DNA of 64,000 bases from Ceratotherium simum simum (taxonomy: Eukaryota; Chordata; Mammalia; Perissodactyla; Rhinocerotidae). Shown piece after piece: positions 21,601-36,600 of this stretch. The stretch is taken from assembly GCF_000283155.1 (NCBI RefSeq), contig NW_004454180.1, forward strand, positions 19,051,885-19,115,884, given 5' to 3'. Within the stretch, counting starts at the first letter, position 1. Every line of letters starts with the position of its first letter. The position numbers were made by a program, and so were the translations under genes. The notes beneath the pieces were generated by a model. It was given only the letters and a program-made list of their open reading frames with translations. It was not told where the DNA came from and did not search any database.

Positions 21601-24600
21601 AGTGCGCGCGCTCCGCTGCTGGCGGCCCAGGTTTGGATCTCTGGCGCGCACCGACGCACCGCTTGTCAGGCCATGCTGTGGCGGCATCCGTATAAAGTCA
21701 AGGAAGATGGGCACGGATGTTAGCTCAGGGCCAGTCTTCCTCAGTAAAAAGAGGAGGATTGGCATGGATGTTAGCTCAGGGCTGATCTTCCTCACAAAAA
21801 AAAAAAAGGTAGCATGACAGAGGATAATAAAGCCTGCCACATTAGACTGGGGATGTCAGGTAAGGCTCTGATGAGAAAGTGAAGTTTGAGCTCAGACCAC
21901 AGGATGAGAAGGACTTTGAATGTTCTGACAAGGAGTGACTTGCTACTTGCTCCCCAGTGGGGTGGGGGCTCCCAGCTGAGTTGGTAGTCTGAATCCCTTA
22001 CAAACTGGCCTTTCTCCATCCTCTCCCTTTGCAGCATTAGGTAAGTTTTCAGGAGTGAGGGACATACAAGAACACAGGAGCGTCAATCCTGCCCCTCTCC
22101 CATTGGTAGCACAGTGATGACTGTGCTGCCAGCTTTGTCGTGAGGCTGGAGAAGCCATTAATAGAGTTGTGATGTGTAATATTTAGTGAGCAAAAAACTT
22201 AGCTCTGCTGATGAAGCGCTCCCACTTGAGTCTTCCAACATTGTATGACTTGCACACATCCTCCTGGAGATGCAAAAAAATGTCTGGATCTCTTGGAGGA
22301 AGGGAAGAGTGCCAGCCTGGAGGTCCTGTTCTCTGTGTGTCAGGCACATGTTCTCTTACCACAAAAACCAAATGCCACAAACTGTTCTGTGCAGGAGTAG
22401 GCCTGCCTCTGGTGGGAAAGCCAGCAGCCACATTGGCATGCAGATTGCAGCAGCTGGTGAGAGGGGTCTCCACTGGGCCTCCTGCGAATCCCGAAGGTGT
22501 TCCCTGAGGATTTCAGTTTCCAGAAAGTCTGCTTTGCTCTCAGCTGGCCTGCTGCTTCCAGCCCTGGCTCAGAGGAGATCATAAGCTCAGACGAAGGCCA
22601 AGTGGGGATAACCATATAGGGAGGTGGTGGCGGCTAGCGGTTTGGGGAAGAGGAGGGAAAATTACATGGGGTCAGGAGGGAGATCAAGTTGGGGAGTGAT
22701 AGTCAAGGTAGCAAACATGGGCACCAAAGGGAACCAGCTAGGAACCAAGGTCTGACCACCTATCAGCCTCCCTATCAACTTCCTGATGGAACCTCATGTT
22801 TCAGATACTTCATTTGCCAAGGGATGAGCTACAGCAGCGAGGCAGTCTCAGGGAACTTCCACAAGAGGAACTGGTTTGAGTATCCTTGAGGGGTTGTAGA
22901 GATCAGGGTGGGCTAGTAAGGGACAGGGGCTCAGGGCAGGAGCTGTGCATAGCGGTGGAAGAAAGTTGGCTGGGTATATTCTGGCTCTACCACTTTTGTT
23001 ATGACCTTTGGCAAGGCTCCTAACCTCTCTCAGGCTATTTATAAAATAAATAAGATCATATTATGTGAAAGTGAATTGCAAATTACTGTATCATTTCTGA
23101 TCTAAGTGTTGATGGTGATTAAGAAGTTGGCGATTTCCATTTTTGTCAGTGGTTTCCACGGGAGTTTTTATGGGAGAGGGTGAGAAGATGGTTTATTCTT
23201 CTCAACACCAAATGAAAACAGTCCTTGGCCTCCTTGAGAGGGCCATGATGAGGCCAGGATAGAGACGGAAGTGCTCTGTGCTTCCATTGATTCCCAGAGG
23301 GGTTCCATTGAGTGGGCCTGGGCTGAAGGAGGCCCTGGCCCTGCCCCTCCCTGCCATGGCTGTTGCAGAGTCCTGTTGGCAGAATGGGGCCTTCCTGGAG
23401 AGCCTCACTACTGATGCTAGTGGAGGATGTCCTGCTGCTGTTTCAGCTCCCGATGGCCAACTCTCAGGGTTCAAGAAACATTTGAAAAAATCCACATTGC
23501 TACTACTCTCCCCACAGATCAGTGGGCTAGAGAAGAAGGCAGTTTCCAGGCTGCAGACATTCTTCAAATTTTTTAAGTGTTTTGTCGTGGAAAATTTCAA
23601 ACATATATATAGTAGAGAAAAAGGTAAAAATGAACCCCCTCGTACTCATCACCCAACTTCAACAATTATCAACCCACAGCTAATCTTGTTTCACCTATAC
23701 CCCACCCACTGGATTACTTCGAATAATTATTTCATCTATAATCCTCTGTCTCCTATATTTCTGCAAACTGGTAATTAGATCTCAAAGTATGATCAGATTG
23801 AGATTTAGCTTTTTTGTCAAGAATCCTTCTGAGGTGTGCTGTGTACTTCCTATATGGTTGTCCTACTTTTTGTGATGTTCAGATTGATTTAGTGGTGTAG
23901 TCAGCCTGATCTCTCCATCACAAAGCTTCCTCTTCTGCCTTTCACTTTTGTTGTTTTTTTTTAGGACAACTTCTTCTTCTTCTTCTTCTTCTTCTTTTTT
24001 TTTTTTGTGAGGAAGATCAGCCCTAAGCTAATATCCATGCCAATCCTCCTCTTTTTGCTTGAGGAAGACTGGCCCTGAGCTAACATCTATTGCCAATTTT
24101 CCTCCTTTTTTTCCCTTTTTCTCCCCAAAGCCCCAGCAGATAGTTGCATGTCATAGTTGCATATCCTTCTAGTTGCTGTATGTGGGACGCGGCCTCAGCA
24201 TGGCCGGAGAAGCGGTACGTCGGTGTGCACCCGGGATCCGAACCTGGGCCGCCAGTAGCGGAGCGTGCGCACTTAACCGCTAAGCCACGGGGCCGGCCCC
24301 TCACTTAATGTTTTTAGCAGCCATTGATAGTCATTGCCTTAGTCCATTATTTCCTCAGGAATTTCCTTCACATTTGGACAACAAAGAACTCCTGTCAGTT
24401 CTCTGCCTTCACCCCCTACACATCTCACAGAGATCCCTGGCCCTTTCTCCTTCAGGTCCACTTTTTGTACCACTGCCCTTATCCTATACCATCATTTCTT
24501 TCCTTATCAACCCAAGATGGCCCTAGGATGTCTTCAGACCACATGTACCCACCCTGCTTCACTGCGGACCTGTGTTTCTCTGAGGGGAGGGTCCTTACTT

Positions 24601-27600
24601 GGAGTCTGTTCTCACTGAGACAGCACTGTCTCTCCTCATGAAGCTTCTGGGTCTGCTCTCTGTGAATCTTCCTAGGGCCAGGCTTGACCATGCTGGGGAG
24701 TGGAGGCAGCTCTGGTTTTTTACTCTTCTGGGAGAGAGTTCAGCAGGGGCTGGGTTTATTCTACCTTCCCAGGGATTTCTAAGCAGCCTTCTTCTATGCT
24801 GAAGAGGATCTTTCCCCCCTGTTTCCTGAGCTTCCTGCCCCAGCCTGGGCCCTGGCAAGGACCCAAGCTTGGTTTCCTGTTCCTCTGGGCTGTGGGCTGG
24901 GAGAGGTTGGAGGAGGGGTGGAGTGGGCAGCTCTAGCACTCTTAGGCCCTTTTCTCATTCCAGCCAAGTTCAAAAACTTGTGAGGGTTAGAACACAGCCA
25001 CCGCTTCTGGTACTTGAGCATTCCTGTGCTGCCCAGGATCTCCACTCCTAGTTTCTCTCCTTACAAAGGAGAGACTCTAGAGACTGTACACTTCTGTGTG
25101 TGCATATGCCCTAGAAAAACACCTTGCATGTACCGTGGGTGCTGTGAGCCAGCTAACCAGGGAGGCATACAGAGGTTGAGACCTGCTTTTTGCAAACCTA
25201 AATCCACCTCTGGGCCCTGCGCCTGCCCACAGGAGTGCTGTACCTCCACCACCCCAGCCTAATAGCTGCTAGTCTCTTAGTCAATATGTCCAAGACAATG
25301 GAGAATCTGATGGGGCAGGAAGTCTGAGAGGTGGAGTCTGGCTAGGGACCTGGCTATGCAGCAGCTAGAAAACGTTAGGAGTTCTGTAGTGACAGCCCAT
25401 CACCAGTATAGGATTTCCAATGAGTCTCAAAGCCCTGGATCCCCACTTGCGTTCCTCCTTATGTCCAGTTCTTTGGGCAGCAAGGATCCAGAGAGGCATT
25501 CTGTTTTGGGGAGAGATCTGTTGCGGATTACTTCTTTGCCTCCCTCTCCTGGATGGCCACAGCGGAATCATATGAAGACCTATCTCTTTCATCCCATGAG
25601 AGGAGACGTCAGAGGAAAGTGCTGCCAAGTAGCAGGTATGCCCAGTATAGCCCCTTACATTTCCACAGCTTCCCCTCGCTCTTCCTGTAAAGCCTCAAAT
25701 CCTTACCATGGCCTGCAAGGCCGTCAGTGATGTGGCTCCTGCTTCCTCTCCAGCCCATCTCGTCCCACATGCACCCCCATCATGGCATCCAAGCTCTCTG
25801 GCTTTTCCTCCATTTCTCTAATATCCAAGTATCCCTTCTGCTTTAGGGCCTTTGCATATGTTGTTCCTTCTACCTGGAAAGCTTTCCCTGTACCTTCTAC
25901 CTTTTTTTGGTTGACTCCTACTCATCCTTCAGATCTTAGCCCAGCTATAGTTTCATCACAGAGGGCTTCCCTTGAACTCTAGACTTGGTCAGTGGCCTTC
26001 TTCTTATTGTACTTTTTACATTTGTAATTTTACATATGTTTGTATGATTATTCTATTCACACGGGTCCTTCTGAAGGCCAAGTTTCACGAAGGCAGAGAC
26101 AATACCTATTTTTACTTCCCATTATGTCTCCTGTGCCTCACCAAGTGCCTTATACATAGTAAACATTCAGTAGAGATCTGTTGAATGAATGAATGAATGA
26201 ATGAATGAATGAATGAATTCAATCTTCTTGCCTCCTTTGCTTGGTGACCCCATGTCATGTCTGACTATCATATTCAACTATACACCCTGCAGATGTGTGT
26301 CCTGCTATTTATGAGCACTTATTATGTGTCTGCCACCAGATACACATTTCATTTAATCCTTTCAACAATATGAAGAAGGTAACCCTTAATCTACAGAGAA
26401 GGCAAGTGAGACCCAAGGTCACACAGCTAGCCAATGGCAAAGCCTTGTGTCAAGCCCAGTGTGTGGAGTCAAAGCCCATGCTCTTAACCATAACACTACA
26501 CTGCCCCCTTTTGGCAGTTTGGAGAGTTGTCTCTGGGCTTTTTCTGTCACTGTGTCCTGATTAATTTCAACGCTAAATCAATGTTTTTGGAACGTAAAGC
26601 CCTAAGAAGCCATGGTCCAGTTCCAGCCCTCCTGCTTTTGGGCCGGGCTGTGGAAGGACACAGGGAAGGGAATTCAACCTGGACTCCCAGATGTCCCAGA
26701 GTGCATGTGTCTCAGGGTCTGTCTCCCATCTGTTTTCCGTGGGCCCTTTGTAGCCTCTCGGGCTTGATGCAATGTCCTGTTGCAAAGGGCAAAATGGCCA
26801 GCTGTTGAAATGGCCTGATCGGCAGTGTCCTGGGGAGTAAGCATGGCCTGATTAAGATTCTAGGAAAGATCATTGTGAAGGGGAGAGTTTGTCTCTTTGT
26901 GATTTAGTTGCTAAAGATAGAGCTCTGGAAATTGGCTTCCTGGGAAATTTAGACTCAGTGGGAAGGCAGTATCTATTGCTGTTGATCAGAAAAGCTCAAG
27001 TTAGTCAGTATCCCAAGCTCCTTTTGGTGACCAGGGAGATTGGGACTCTTGAATGTGTTAGACTAGATGGAAACAAAGTAAATGAGGAGAGAACAACATA
27101 AAACAAAAAACAGCTATCATTTGTTATATGTGTCAGGCATGCTATAAAGCATTTTATATATATTATTTCATTTAATTCTAACATGGGCCCTGCAAAGTAG
27201 GTAATATTACACCCTCGGAAAGGAAAGGGACATTAAGAAAGGTAACTTGCCAAAGGTCATGCAACCAGCTGACTTCAAAATCCGAGTACACCCCGTACCC
27301 CATTGTGAGAGTGTACATCATCACAGCCTCTCTGGAAGGACACTGGCGACATAATGTGTGCCTGCCCATTGATCCCCTCAGCACTTCCACTTCTAGCAAT
27401 TTATTAAACTAAAGAAATAGACAAATGTATAAAGACTTTTTTTACAATATTTTATAATAGTTATAAATATATATATACTCTTGCAATATCATAACATTAT
27501 AATAGCTGCAACATTGTAATATTGAGGGGAATAAAGAAAAGAAAGCAAACAACATAAATCTCCATCAGTGGGGACTGATTAAATAAGTCATAGGACATCC

Positions 27601-30600
27601 GTCCCGTGGCATACCTATATATAGGCAGCCTTTTAAAAGGAGGAGGTAAGATCTAACATGGATTGACGTGAAAAGATGTTCAAGATATATATTTTTTTAT
27701 TGTGGTAAAATGCATATAACATAAAAGTTACCATTTTCACATACATGTGGAGTACAGATGATCTGAAAGTCTGATAATATACAATAAACTGACAACAGTT
27801 CTGACTTACAGGAGAACTTTCATATTCTTCTATGGATTTGAATTTGTTCACCTCTATATATTTGAATCTGTTATGACAAACCACTATTGCTTTTTCTCTA
27901 ATATTTTTTTTCCATTTTAGGAAATAAATGGTCAAAAATCATGCTCTTTCTACTTTATCATGCCTACCCAGGAGATATAGCTTTTGCCTCATAATTCCCA
28001 TGTTTTTCAATCAAGTATGCACACCAACAAGTTGGTGAGATGAATTGGGTGTGGAAATGCTGCATGCCACCCGCCTGGCCAATCTTGTTCCTGCTGGGCA
28101 CCCCCAGCTTCAACTGCCCACACGTGACTCAGTTCTTCTCACTTCCTTCTCAAGTTCTACAGAAGGAGAGCTTTTGGGAGGCAGGGCATTTCTTTAGAAA
28201 TGGAAAGTCATCACACTGATCAGATATATTCTTGTCTCTTATTTCTAGTTTAGAGATCTCCTATAGTCTCACCTTCACTGTAAAAGAGAAGCAAGTGGAG
28301 GCTGGCCTGGTGGCGTAGTGGTTAAGTTTGCGCCCTCTGCTTTGGCGGCCCGGGGTTCATGGGTTTGAATCCCAGGCGCAGACTGATGCACCACTCATCA
28401 AGCCATGCTGTGGCGGCATCCCACATACAAAAATAAATGGAGGAAGATGGGCACAGATTTGAGCTCAAGGCCAATCTTCCCCAGCAAAAAGAGGAGGATT
28501 GGCAACAGATGTTAGCTCAGGGCCAGTCTTCCTCACACACAAAAAAGAGAAGCAAGGGGACAAAATTATTCTCACATTTCCCAAGGTGAAAAGCCATGAT
28601 CGCTGATGTGTCAACATTCTGAGTGATTCTCTTTGGCTTCCATCCTCCCTCCCCTTATGTCGCTGCTCATTGTGGTTTTCAGTATGGCTTTTTTATGAGG
28701 TGAAGTAGGAAAGGGGTCAGGAAACTTGGGACCTGGCCCTGGCCAGGGGACTTCAGGGGAGCTGCTCAGCTTTACAGGGTTTCAGCTTTTTTCTCTGTAA
28801 AATTGGGATAAATAATAGATGCTATACTTTTAGGGCAGTGAAAATACTCTGTGTGATACCATAATGATGGATATATGTCATTTTACAATTGTCCAAACCC
28901 ACAGAATGTACAATACCAAGAGTGAACCCTAATGTAAACTATGGACTCTGGGTGATTATGATGCGTCACTATAGGTTCATCAGTTGTAACAAATGTACCA
29001 CACTGGTGGGGGATGCTGATAACAGAGAAGCCTGGCTATGCATATATGGGAGCAGGGGGTATGTGGGAAATCTCTGTGCCTTCCCCTCAATTTTGCTGTG
29101 AACCTAAAACTGCTCTAAAAAAAAAAAGTCGTAATTTTAAAAATAGATGCTGTTACTATCTGTTAGGATTGTCAGAGATTAAATGAGATAACAATAAGCA
29201 AAAAACTTTGAAAATGTAAATTGCACTGCAAACATAAAGATCTATATTTTTCTGAATTCAACCTTTTCTGACTTGCATTATAAACTCTTAAGTCAAGAAG
29301 CATGTCTCTAAATCTGTTTACTATGATGTCACAACTTAATAGGGAGATAGGAGAGACACTGAACAATCTGGAAAGGCCACTTCATTCTTAAAACAAACCT
29401 GAGGAAGGGGGAGGGCAGAGGAGAGTCAGAAACTCATTTTCTATTTTAACCACTTCTGTATTATTTTAATTTTCCTCATTAAACATGTATTACTTTTTTA
29501 AGTTAAAGAAACCAATAAAGATTTTTTAATGGCTTAAAATGATATAGTTAGAGCTAGAGATAGAAATTGGAAGTCATCTGCATGTAGGGCATTTGGAAAG
29601 GTGAGCAATTGGAGAAGCAGCCACATTGTCAAATTGGGGGCATGTCATTAAAACTATTGAATGTCAGGTCCAGGAGTTTTTAAGTGGTGGAGCCATTGAA
29701 GAGTCTTGAGCAAGGGAATACTGCAATCAGAGCAGTGTCTAATTCCCAGAAAAGTAATTTAGGAGTAATGCACAGGATGAGTTGGAGGAAGAAGAGAGAA
29801 GTTGGGGAGATGGATGGGTTACCACTGCAGTGGTCCTGGAATAAGTTGATAAGGACCTGAAGCAGGATGTTGGCTGAGAGAATGTTTAAAAAAAAAAAAG
29901 ATGAATGTTAGATGTTTTGAAGAAAGTGCTGTATAGGTTCATAATTAGCTTGCCAGAGGGATAAAGGGGAAAGAAGTGGGCCAAAATGACCCCCTAGGCA
30001 GGTCGAAAGGAAACAGGAGGCAATTTGAAAGAGCTCCCAGTGGCCAAAGCTGGAACAATTTGAGCAACAAAATAAATAATGGTGGTATTGGACTATAACC
30101 CTCAAAAGAAAATAAATATACATTAATCCATACTGATATAAATAAATGATCGAGTAAATAAATAAACTGAGGAGAAGGAACAAATCTTTCTTCCAGAAGA
30201 ATTATTATTATTATTATTATTATTTTTTTTGCTGAGGAAAATTTTCCCTGAGCTAACATCTGTTGCCAATCTTCCTCTTTTTTAGCTTGAAGAAGATTTG
30301 TCCTAAGCTAACATCTGTGCCAGTCTTCCTCTATTTTGTATGTGGGTCGCCCCCACAGCATGGCCACTGACGAGTGGTGTAGGTCTGAACCTGGGAACCG
30401 AACCTGGGCTGCCATCAAAGTGGAGTGCACCAAACTTAACCACTAGGCCACGGGGCTGGCCCCTATAATTTTTATGTGTTAAAAAAATTGTTAAAATTTA
30501 TTTAAAGGTTTTATTTATAGAAAGAATGAGGGAAATTTAAAATTTACCTTTAGAACATTGTATTAATAATTGCTGCTGGCAAGATCCACTGATTGCTAAA

Positions 30601-33600
30601 GCTAGTGTGTGAAATTTTAAGGAGAAACAAGATATCTGCATAGTAGGAATCTCAACCAAAATATGTATCAATTACTGTGGTAGTTTTAACATATGTCCAC
30701 AAATTCTTTGATACTCTTCCCTCCAGGAAATAGAACTTAATTCCCTTTCCTTTGAGTGTGGCCTGGACTTAGTGACTTGCTTCTGACTAATAGAATATGG
30801 TCAGAATAAGAGAAAAAAATAACTTTATAGTGGAGAAACCTGGCAAACCCTAGGTAATTAAAGTTAACATCACCAGCAATAAGTCATATAACCCCTGGTA
30901 TGCTGTGATGCCAAGGATACATCATCTATGTGGCATTCTTCCTGAAAATCCATGACCTCAGTCTAATCATGAGAAAACATCAGGCAAATCCAAATTGGAG
31001 GAACATTCTAGAAAATACCTGACTAGTACTCTTCAAAAGTCAAGGTCACGAAAGTCAAGAAAAGATTGAGAAACTAAGGAGATCATGGAGACATGTCGAT
31101 GAAATGCAGTATGGATCCTGGAACAGAAAAAGGGATATTAATGGAAAAACTAGAGAAATTTGCCTATAGTCTGCAGTTTAGTGAATAGTATTGATTTGAT
31201 CAATGTAAGATGCTAACATTAGGGAGAGCTGGGTGAAGGGTACACAAGGACTCTGCACTGTCTTTGTAACTCTTCTGTAAATATAAAATTATTTCAGAAG
31301 AAAAATTTTTTTAAACAATCCTCTATTTCTTTAGTTTATTTACCTGGGAAAGTGGTTGTGCCATTGACAAGATAAGAGTAGTTAAAAGGAAGAACTAAGC
31401 TGAGGGAGGGGTACAACATCAGCAGAAGTAGTAGGCAGTTGGAAATGTGGGTCTGGAGCTTAAGAGAGAGGTCAGAGCTAGAGATATAGATTTGGGAATA
31501 AAACCCGGGGAGATATTACTTGAAATAATAAGTTTATAATATTATTATATTTTATTTCCACATGCCAGGAGAGAGCATGTGGAAAGAGAGCCCGTGACCA
31601 CACTGAGGAGAGGACCTATGTCTAGCATATGAGAGGAGGAACAGTAGAGAGGGGGTCAAAACAGTAGGAATAGGATGTCTTCATAAAAGCCAAAGGAAAA
31701 TAGAATTTCTGGAAAGATCTGGTCAGCACTGTCCAGTGACACCAAAAGGTAATAGAAGATCACCTCAGAAAAGACCATTTTAACCAGGAGCTCAGTGCCA
31801 ACCTCAAAAAGAATAGTGTTAGTAGAGCAGGTATAGAGAAGTGGGCATGGTAGACATAGGAATCAAATGGCCAGGACTCAGATAGTGAGGAAGCAGGCTT
31901 GTCCAAGCCAGGCAGACAGGCTTGTGTGGGTGCCAAGGGGGAAGGAGCCCTTGAGGAGAGTGGACACTCCTGGGCAGAGAGGCCGAAAGTGTGTCCAGAG
32001 CAAGTGGGCCCAAGGGCTGGGGCCCTTGGAGAGGAGAGCCTAGACTGAAAGGAAGCCCCTGCCGTCTCTGGCTGCAGAACTCAGGCTGAAAGCTGGAAGC
32101 CCTGGCTCAAGGACTGCTTTTTCCTTCCTGAGCTAGGAGGCCTTTCTATTTCCCAAGTCCCAGCTTATCCCCACTGTGGCCTAGAAAGTTAGGGCAGACA
32201 GGAAATGAAGTAAGCTGAACTCATTCACCCTCCTTCAGCTTTTATCTGAGATGGAGAATAATCCATGCTTTTAAATTAGGCATTAAATAGTATTACAGAA
32301 TTATTTCTATAAGGGCATATGTATGTGTAATAAGAGCTTTCCTTTATTGACTGCTTGCCATGTGTCACAGACTGTGGTAAGCACTTTATATACATTATCC
32401 CATTTAATCCTCCCAACAACACTATGAGACTGGTACTATCATTTTCCTCATGTTAAAGATGAAAAACAGACCCAGAGAGGTTAGAAATTTGATCAAGATC
32501 ACACAGATAAGTAAATGGCAGAGGCACACGCACACACACATGCCAGGACCCAGGCTGTGTGCCGGGAGGTTAACATGGGAGAGAGCTCTGCATGGCAGGA
32601 TTAAGGGTGATGATTTTTTTTCTTCTTCTTTTGTGCTTATCTGGACTTCTTACAGTGACTACAAATTCCTATTGAATTCAGAAAAATAAATAAATATTTT
32701 ATGTAAGTTTTAAGTTTTGGTGCTCTTTGCCAAATTTCTGTAATATCCATGATGAGAACAAAACAGGTGCATTCTGCTCAAGTGCAGACAAAGGAGAGTC
32801 TACCTTCTCTGCAGCAATACAGGCTCTGCAGTGACAGGACAGAGAATCTGGCATGTGTATTTTGTGTGAGCACCTGTGTGCAGCAGCTGCTGAGGTGAAG
32901 GGAGGAGATGCTGAGCTGTCTAAGGATATGCCACATGGAGAATTCTCTCCCTCCCCTATGGTCACCTTGTCCCTGAGCCAGGCCTGTTAGTCATGAGCTT
33001 CCACAGGAACTAGGAGATATTTTTTCATACACACTAATATCCTCAACCTCACTCCTTGTTGAAAATCTGGCCAGGGAGTCAGGCTGCTGGCGTGACGCCC
33101 AGGCTGCAGCCATACAGAGTGATTGGAGTCATGCTGGAGCTACTTCAGGCCATGCAGGCCATGCATCCAAGCAGGCAAGTTGATATCAGGGATAGGCAGA
33201 AGGGGCCAGCAGCATTTAAGGTTGGCATTAACTGACAGGCAGGGCTCTTGTCCAGAGCTGCCAAGGTCTTCAGGAGGAGGCAGTTCAGGACCATGGATAG
33301 CTCCTAGAGGAGCCCCATCCCTGCCAGGTCTGAAAAGCCTAGGTGCCTGAGTCCTTAAGGTCCTTGCTTATTTAATTTTGAATAGCCTTCCTGCACATGT
33401 CTCTAGCTGTGAAAGGGCCCCGCCTCTTCTCTTTCCAAGATCAGACCTACGGATCCACGGACTCCCCCTTATCGCCCCCAGCCCCTGCCCCACCTCCCCA
33501 CACACGTTTAGCCTGACTGAGCTCTCTGTAGAGGTCACCATCACTCTGAAGGTGAAATAACCTTTCAAGATAACCATGGCATGTCCTGAGCTGTCCCTGG

Positions 33601-36600
33601 CCAGGGTCTGACACCCTGATACCCCAGAGCTGTAGAACTGTAGGGGGAGAGTAAGAGTCTTGTGGAACAAGGGAATGTTAAATGGGCCTTTGTCTCTAAT
33701 ACCCCTGCACACCCCTCTCCAATCTGAGAGTGAGGGGTGTGAGGCAGGGGGAACTAAGGGGAAGCACTGAGCAGCTTTCAAGACCTGAAACTGGAACCTT
33801 TCATGAGCCATCACTGTACCTTCAGCCTGGCAGTGGGAGTACACTTGATTTAAAGACATCATTTTTTAGGGGGAGGACATTGACATAAAGTGGAAGAGGG
33901 CAGGTGTAGCAAGTCGAAGCAGAAATGAAACTAGTGACTCTGGAGGCTCACAGCCTGCCAGCCCCACCCTAGCCATGTCCATGGCGCCTAGGCAGAAGAG
34001 ACTTAAATTAGCACTGTAGAGGGGTTTCCTTCCCGATTCCCCAAATTATCTAGAGGAGAGGTGTGTGTGAGGAATCTGGAAGGGCAGAGGAATCATAATC
34101 ATCTACCAGGGATTGGATTTTCTAGTCGAAATGTCCTCTTCTACCTCCAGGCCTCTTCTGTGGCTAAATGAATCGGAGCCAGCAAATGATATTACTGTGC
34201 TCTCGCTTTGATTGCCTGGGCTAGTGAGTGAGGAGGGAAGGCAAGTCTGCCTGGATTGAGGCTGTGAAAACACTCAGGACCCCATCCCCCCCAACAAGCC
34301 CTTCTCTGGGCCTTGTGCAAGGCTCTCTTCCATTGCTTTCTTCACCTCTTATAGGCTCCTGGGTCCCTTACTGAAGGCAGTGTCTGAGCCCAAAGGCCAT
34401 TACATGCCTTATACCTCAAAGAACTTCCTGGTAAAGGAAACAGGTGCTAAAGCAATAGTGAAACCACCAGAGAACAGCTGCAGGCTCCCTCTCTTAGCAC
34501 CAGCCAGTCATAATGGGACAGGGAAGGGCAGGGAGGAGAAAAGAACATTTGGTATTCACTGAGCCACGAGTGGACCCCAGCAGAGTTTGGGCTGGAAGGA
34601 CTAGGGCTGCCTCTACCCCACCTGAAGAGGCATAGCTGGCTAGCACTCCTGGAATTGGAAGAATTAACAATGTAGTAACTATGGGACCAGCCCGGTGGCG
34701 TGGCAGTTAAGGTCACATGCTCCGCTTGGGCGGACTAGGGTTCACAGGTTCGGATCTTGGCTGCAGACTGACGCACCGCTTATCAAGCCATGCTGTGGCG
34801 GCATCCCATATAAAGTAGAGGAAGATGTGCACGGATGTTAGCCCAGGGCTAATCTTTCTCAGCAAAAAGAGGAGGATTGGTGTCGGATGTTAGCTCAGGG
34901 CCAATCCTCCTCACCAAAAACAAAAAACAATGCAGTAACTAGTGTATGGATGAAAAGATGCTCAGAGGATCTGGATCCAGACTGTCCCTCAGCCTGGCCC
35001 CTCTCCTGCTTCTGGAAACAGTGTATTCCAGCTCCCAGGAGAGGCCCTTACTATGGGATTAAGTACAGGCTTTCGACACATGACGAAGCCTGGAGAAAAA
35101 ACGAGAACTATGTGGACTCTGCCAGATCCCAAGAGAGTTGTTTGTGTTGGATTTTGTTCAAGTAGAACAGGCCTAACCTCAGCCAGAGCTTGCTTTTGGC
35201 CTGTTCTCTCAGGGGCAAAGGTGCCCCATGTTTGCCTTCCTCACAGCGGATGCTCTGTAGTCATTGTTTGATTTAGGAGCAGTGATTATGTGACCACAAA
35301 CCTTACTAAATTGAATACAATCCTGAGCATTCAGAAGAAGAAACAGTTCAGGACTCAGCGGAGGGAGCAGCTGGCTGGAGAGAAGAGCCCATGGATCCTA
35401 ATCCCAGGGCTGCCATCTGGCATTGACCTGGGACAACTCATTTACTCTCTGCCCTGGAGGCTTTCTAGAATCTCAGGGCCTGAATAAAAACAGACCTGGG
35501 AGCTCAGAGAGCGAAACGACCTATCTAGACTCTCAAAGCCTGTGCAGTTCACAGGGAAAACTGGAATCCACAGGCCCTACTCTGCAGCCAGAGGTTGTGT
35601 TTACTGTTCAAGGAGGTTTCTTGCATTTTCCTTTGCCGTCTCCTTGCCCTTATATCTGAACTCCCAAGAGCTCCCCTGCCGTGGGTGGTTCACTCCCTGG
35701 TAGACATGGCTGCAGGCCCCACGTTATTAGAAAGCACTTTGAACAGAGGATCAGAGCAGCCTCACCCCTGTCTCCCTTCAAAGGGTTTTCCAATGGTTTG
35801 GATTCCAGGCTGGCTGCCCACTCCTCTAATACTTGAAAGTAAGGGTTGGGCTTTACTTGTTTGATGGTGGGAGTGTATATCTGCAAGCAAAATCTGAGCC
35901 TGGCCCTTGAGTCACAGAGAGCTGTGTCTTCTCAGCTGGGGGTCAGTCCCCACAAAAAGGTGGCCTGGAGTTGAGCTACTGCTTTGGCCATGGACCTGAA
36001 GTGGCATTTTAACTAGGCCAAGCTTTCAGGTAAGCGAGTGAGTGAGGGTTCTGGGGGCTCCTGTTTTGGCTGTTCTCCAAAACAAGTTCCTAGAAGGCAA
36101 TCTTTAGCCACTGGCCAGAGGCTTACCTAGATGAAGTGGCCCTACAAAGAGCACACAATGCGATATCTATCTGGGACACCAGTAGACAGGGCCCGGGCAC
36201 AGACTGGCAGAGCACCAGCCTTTTGCCACCTCTCTGTTACAGAAAGATCTTTGCTGTGGCTTCAAACCAAGTAGAAGGCAATCTGTTTGTCTCTTATCAG
36301 ATTATGACCCTTCATTCTCTGTCCTAGGCCCTGGGAGGACATAGTGGAGACAGGCATGGTCCCTGCCTTCATGACATTTATTAAACAAATAAATTATACA
36401 AATAATCATTTAAGTAAAATTTGATAAGTACATGAAAGAAATGTATGGGGGTTGCGGGGACGATGGAGGGACGTAACCTAGCCTGGTTTTCTTGGGAAGC
36501 TTCTTTTAAAGGGTGACGTGTCAGCCGAGGCCTGAAGGACCAGTAAGATCTAGCCAGAGGGGAGCATGAGGTGGGAAGGATCTTGGTGCTCCGTCAGGAG

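Larger units (their letters stand above)
29885..31315 (+). repeat. Old L1 3' end, split by an ERE SINE
   Basis: 'gagctcccagtggccaaagctggaacaatttgagcaac' (30030) and, beyond the SINE, 'aaggagaaacaagatatctgcatag', 'tgacttgcttctgactaatagaatatgg' and a terminal 'cttctgtaaatataaaattatttcagaag' form one L1 3'UTR. Confidence 0.65.

Noticed and set aside
23570..23850. Possible processed pseudogene
   Set aside because: The phrase belongs to an old interspersed repeat. No coding similarity, poly(A) tail or duplication was seen.
26183..26218. (GAAT)n tract considered as a CRISPR-like or satellite array
   Set aside because: It is the expanded terminal repeat of an L2 element: tandem units without spacers, in a vertebrate genome.
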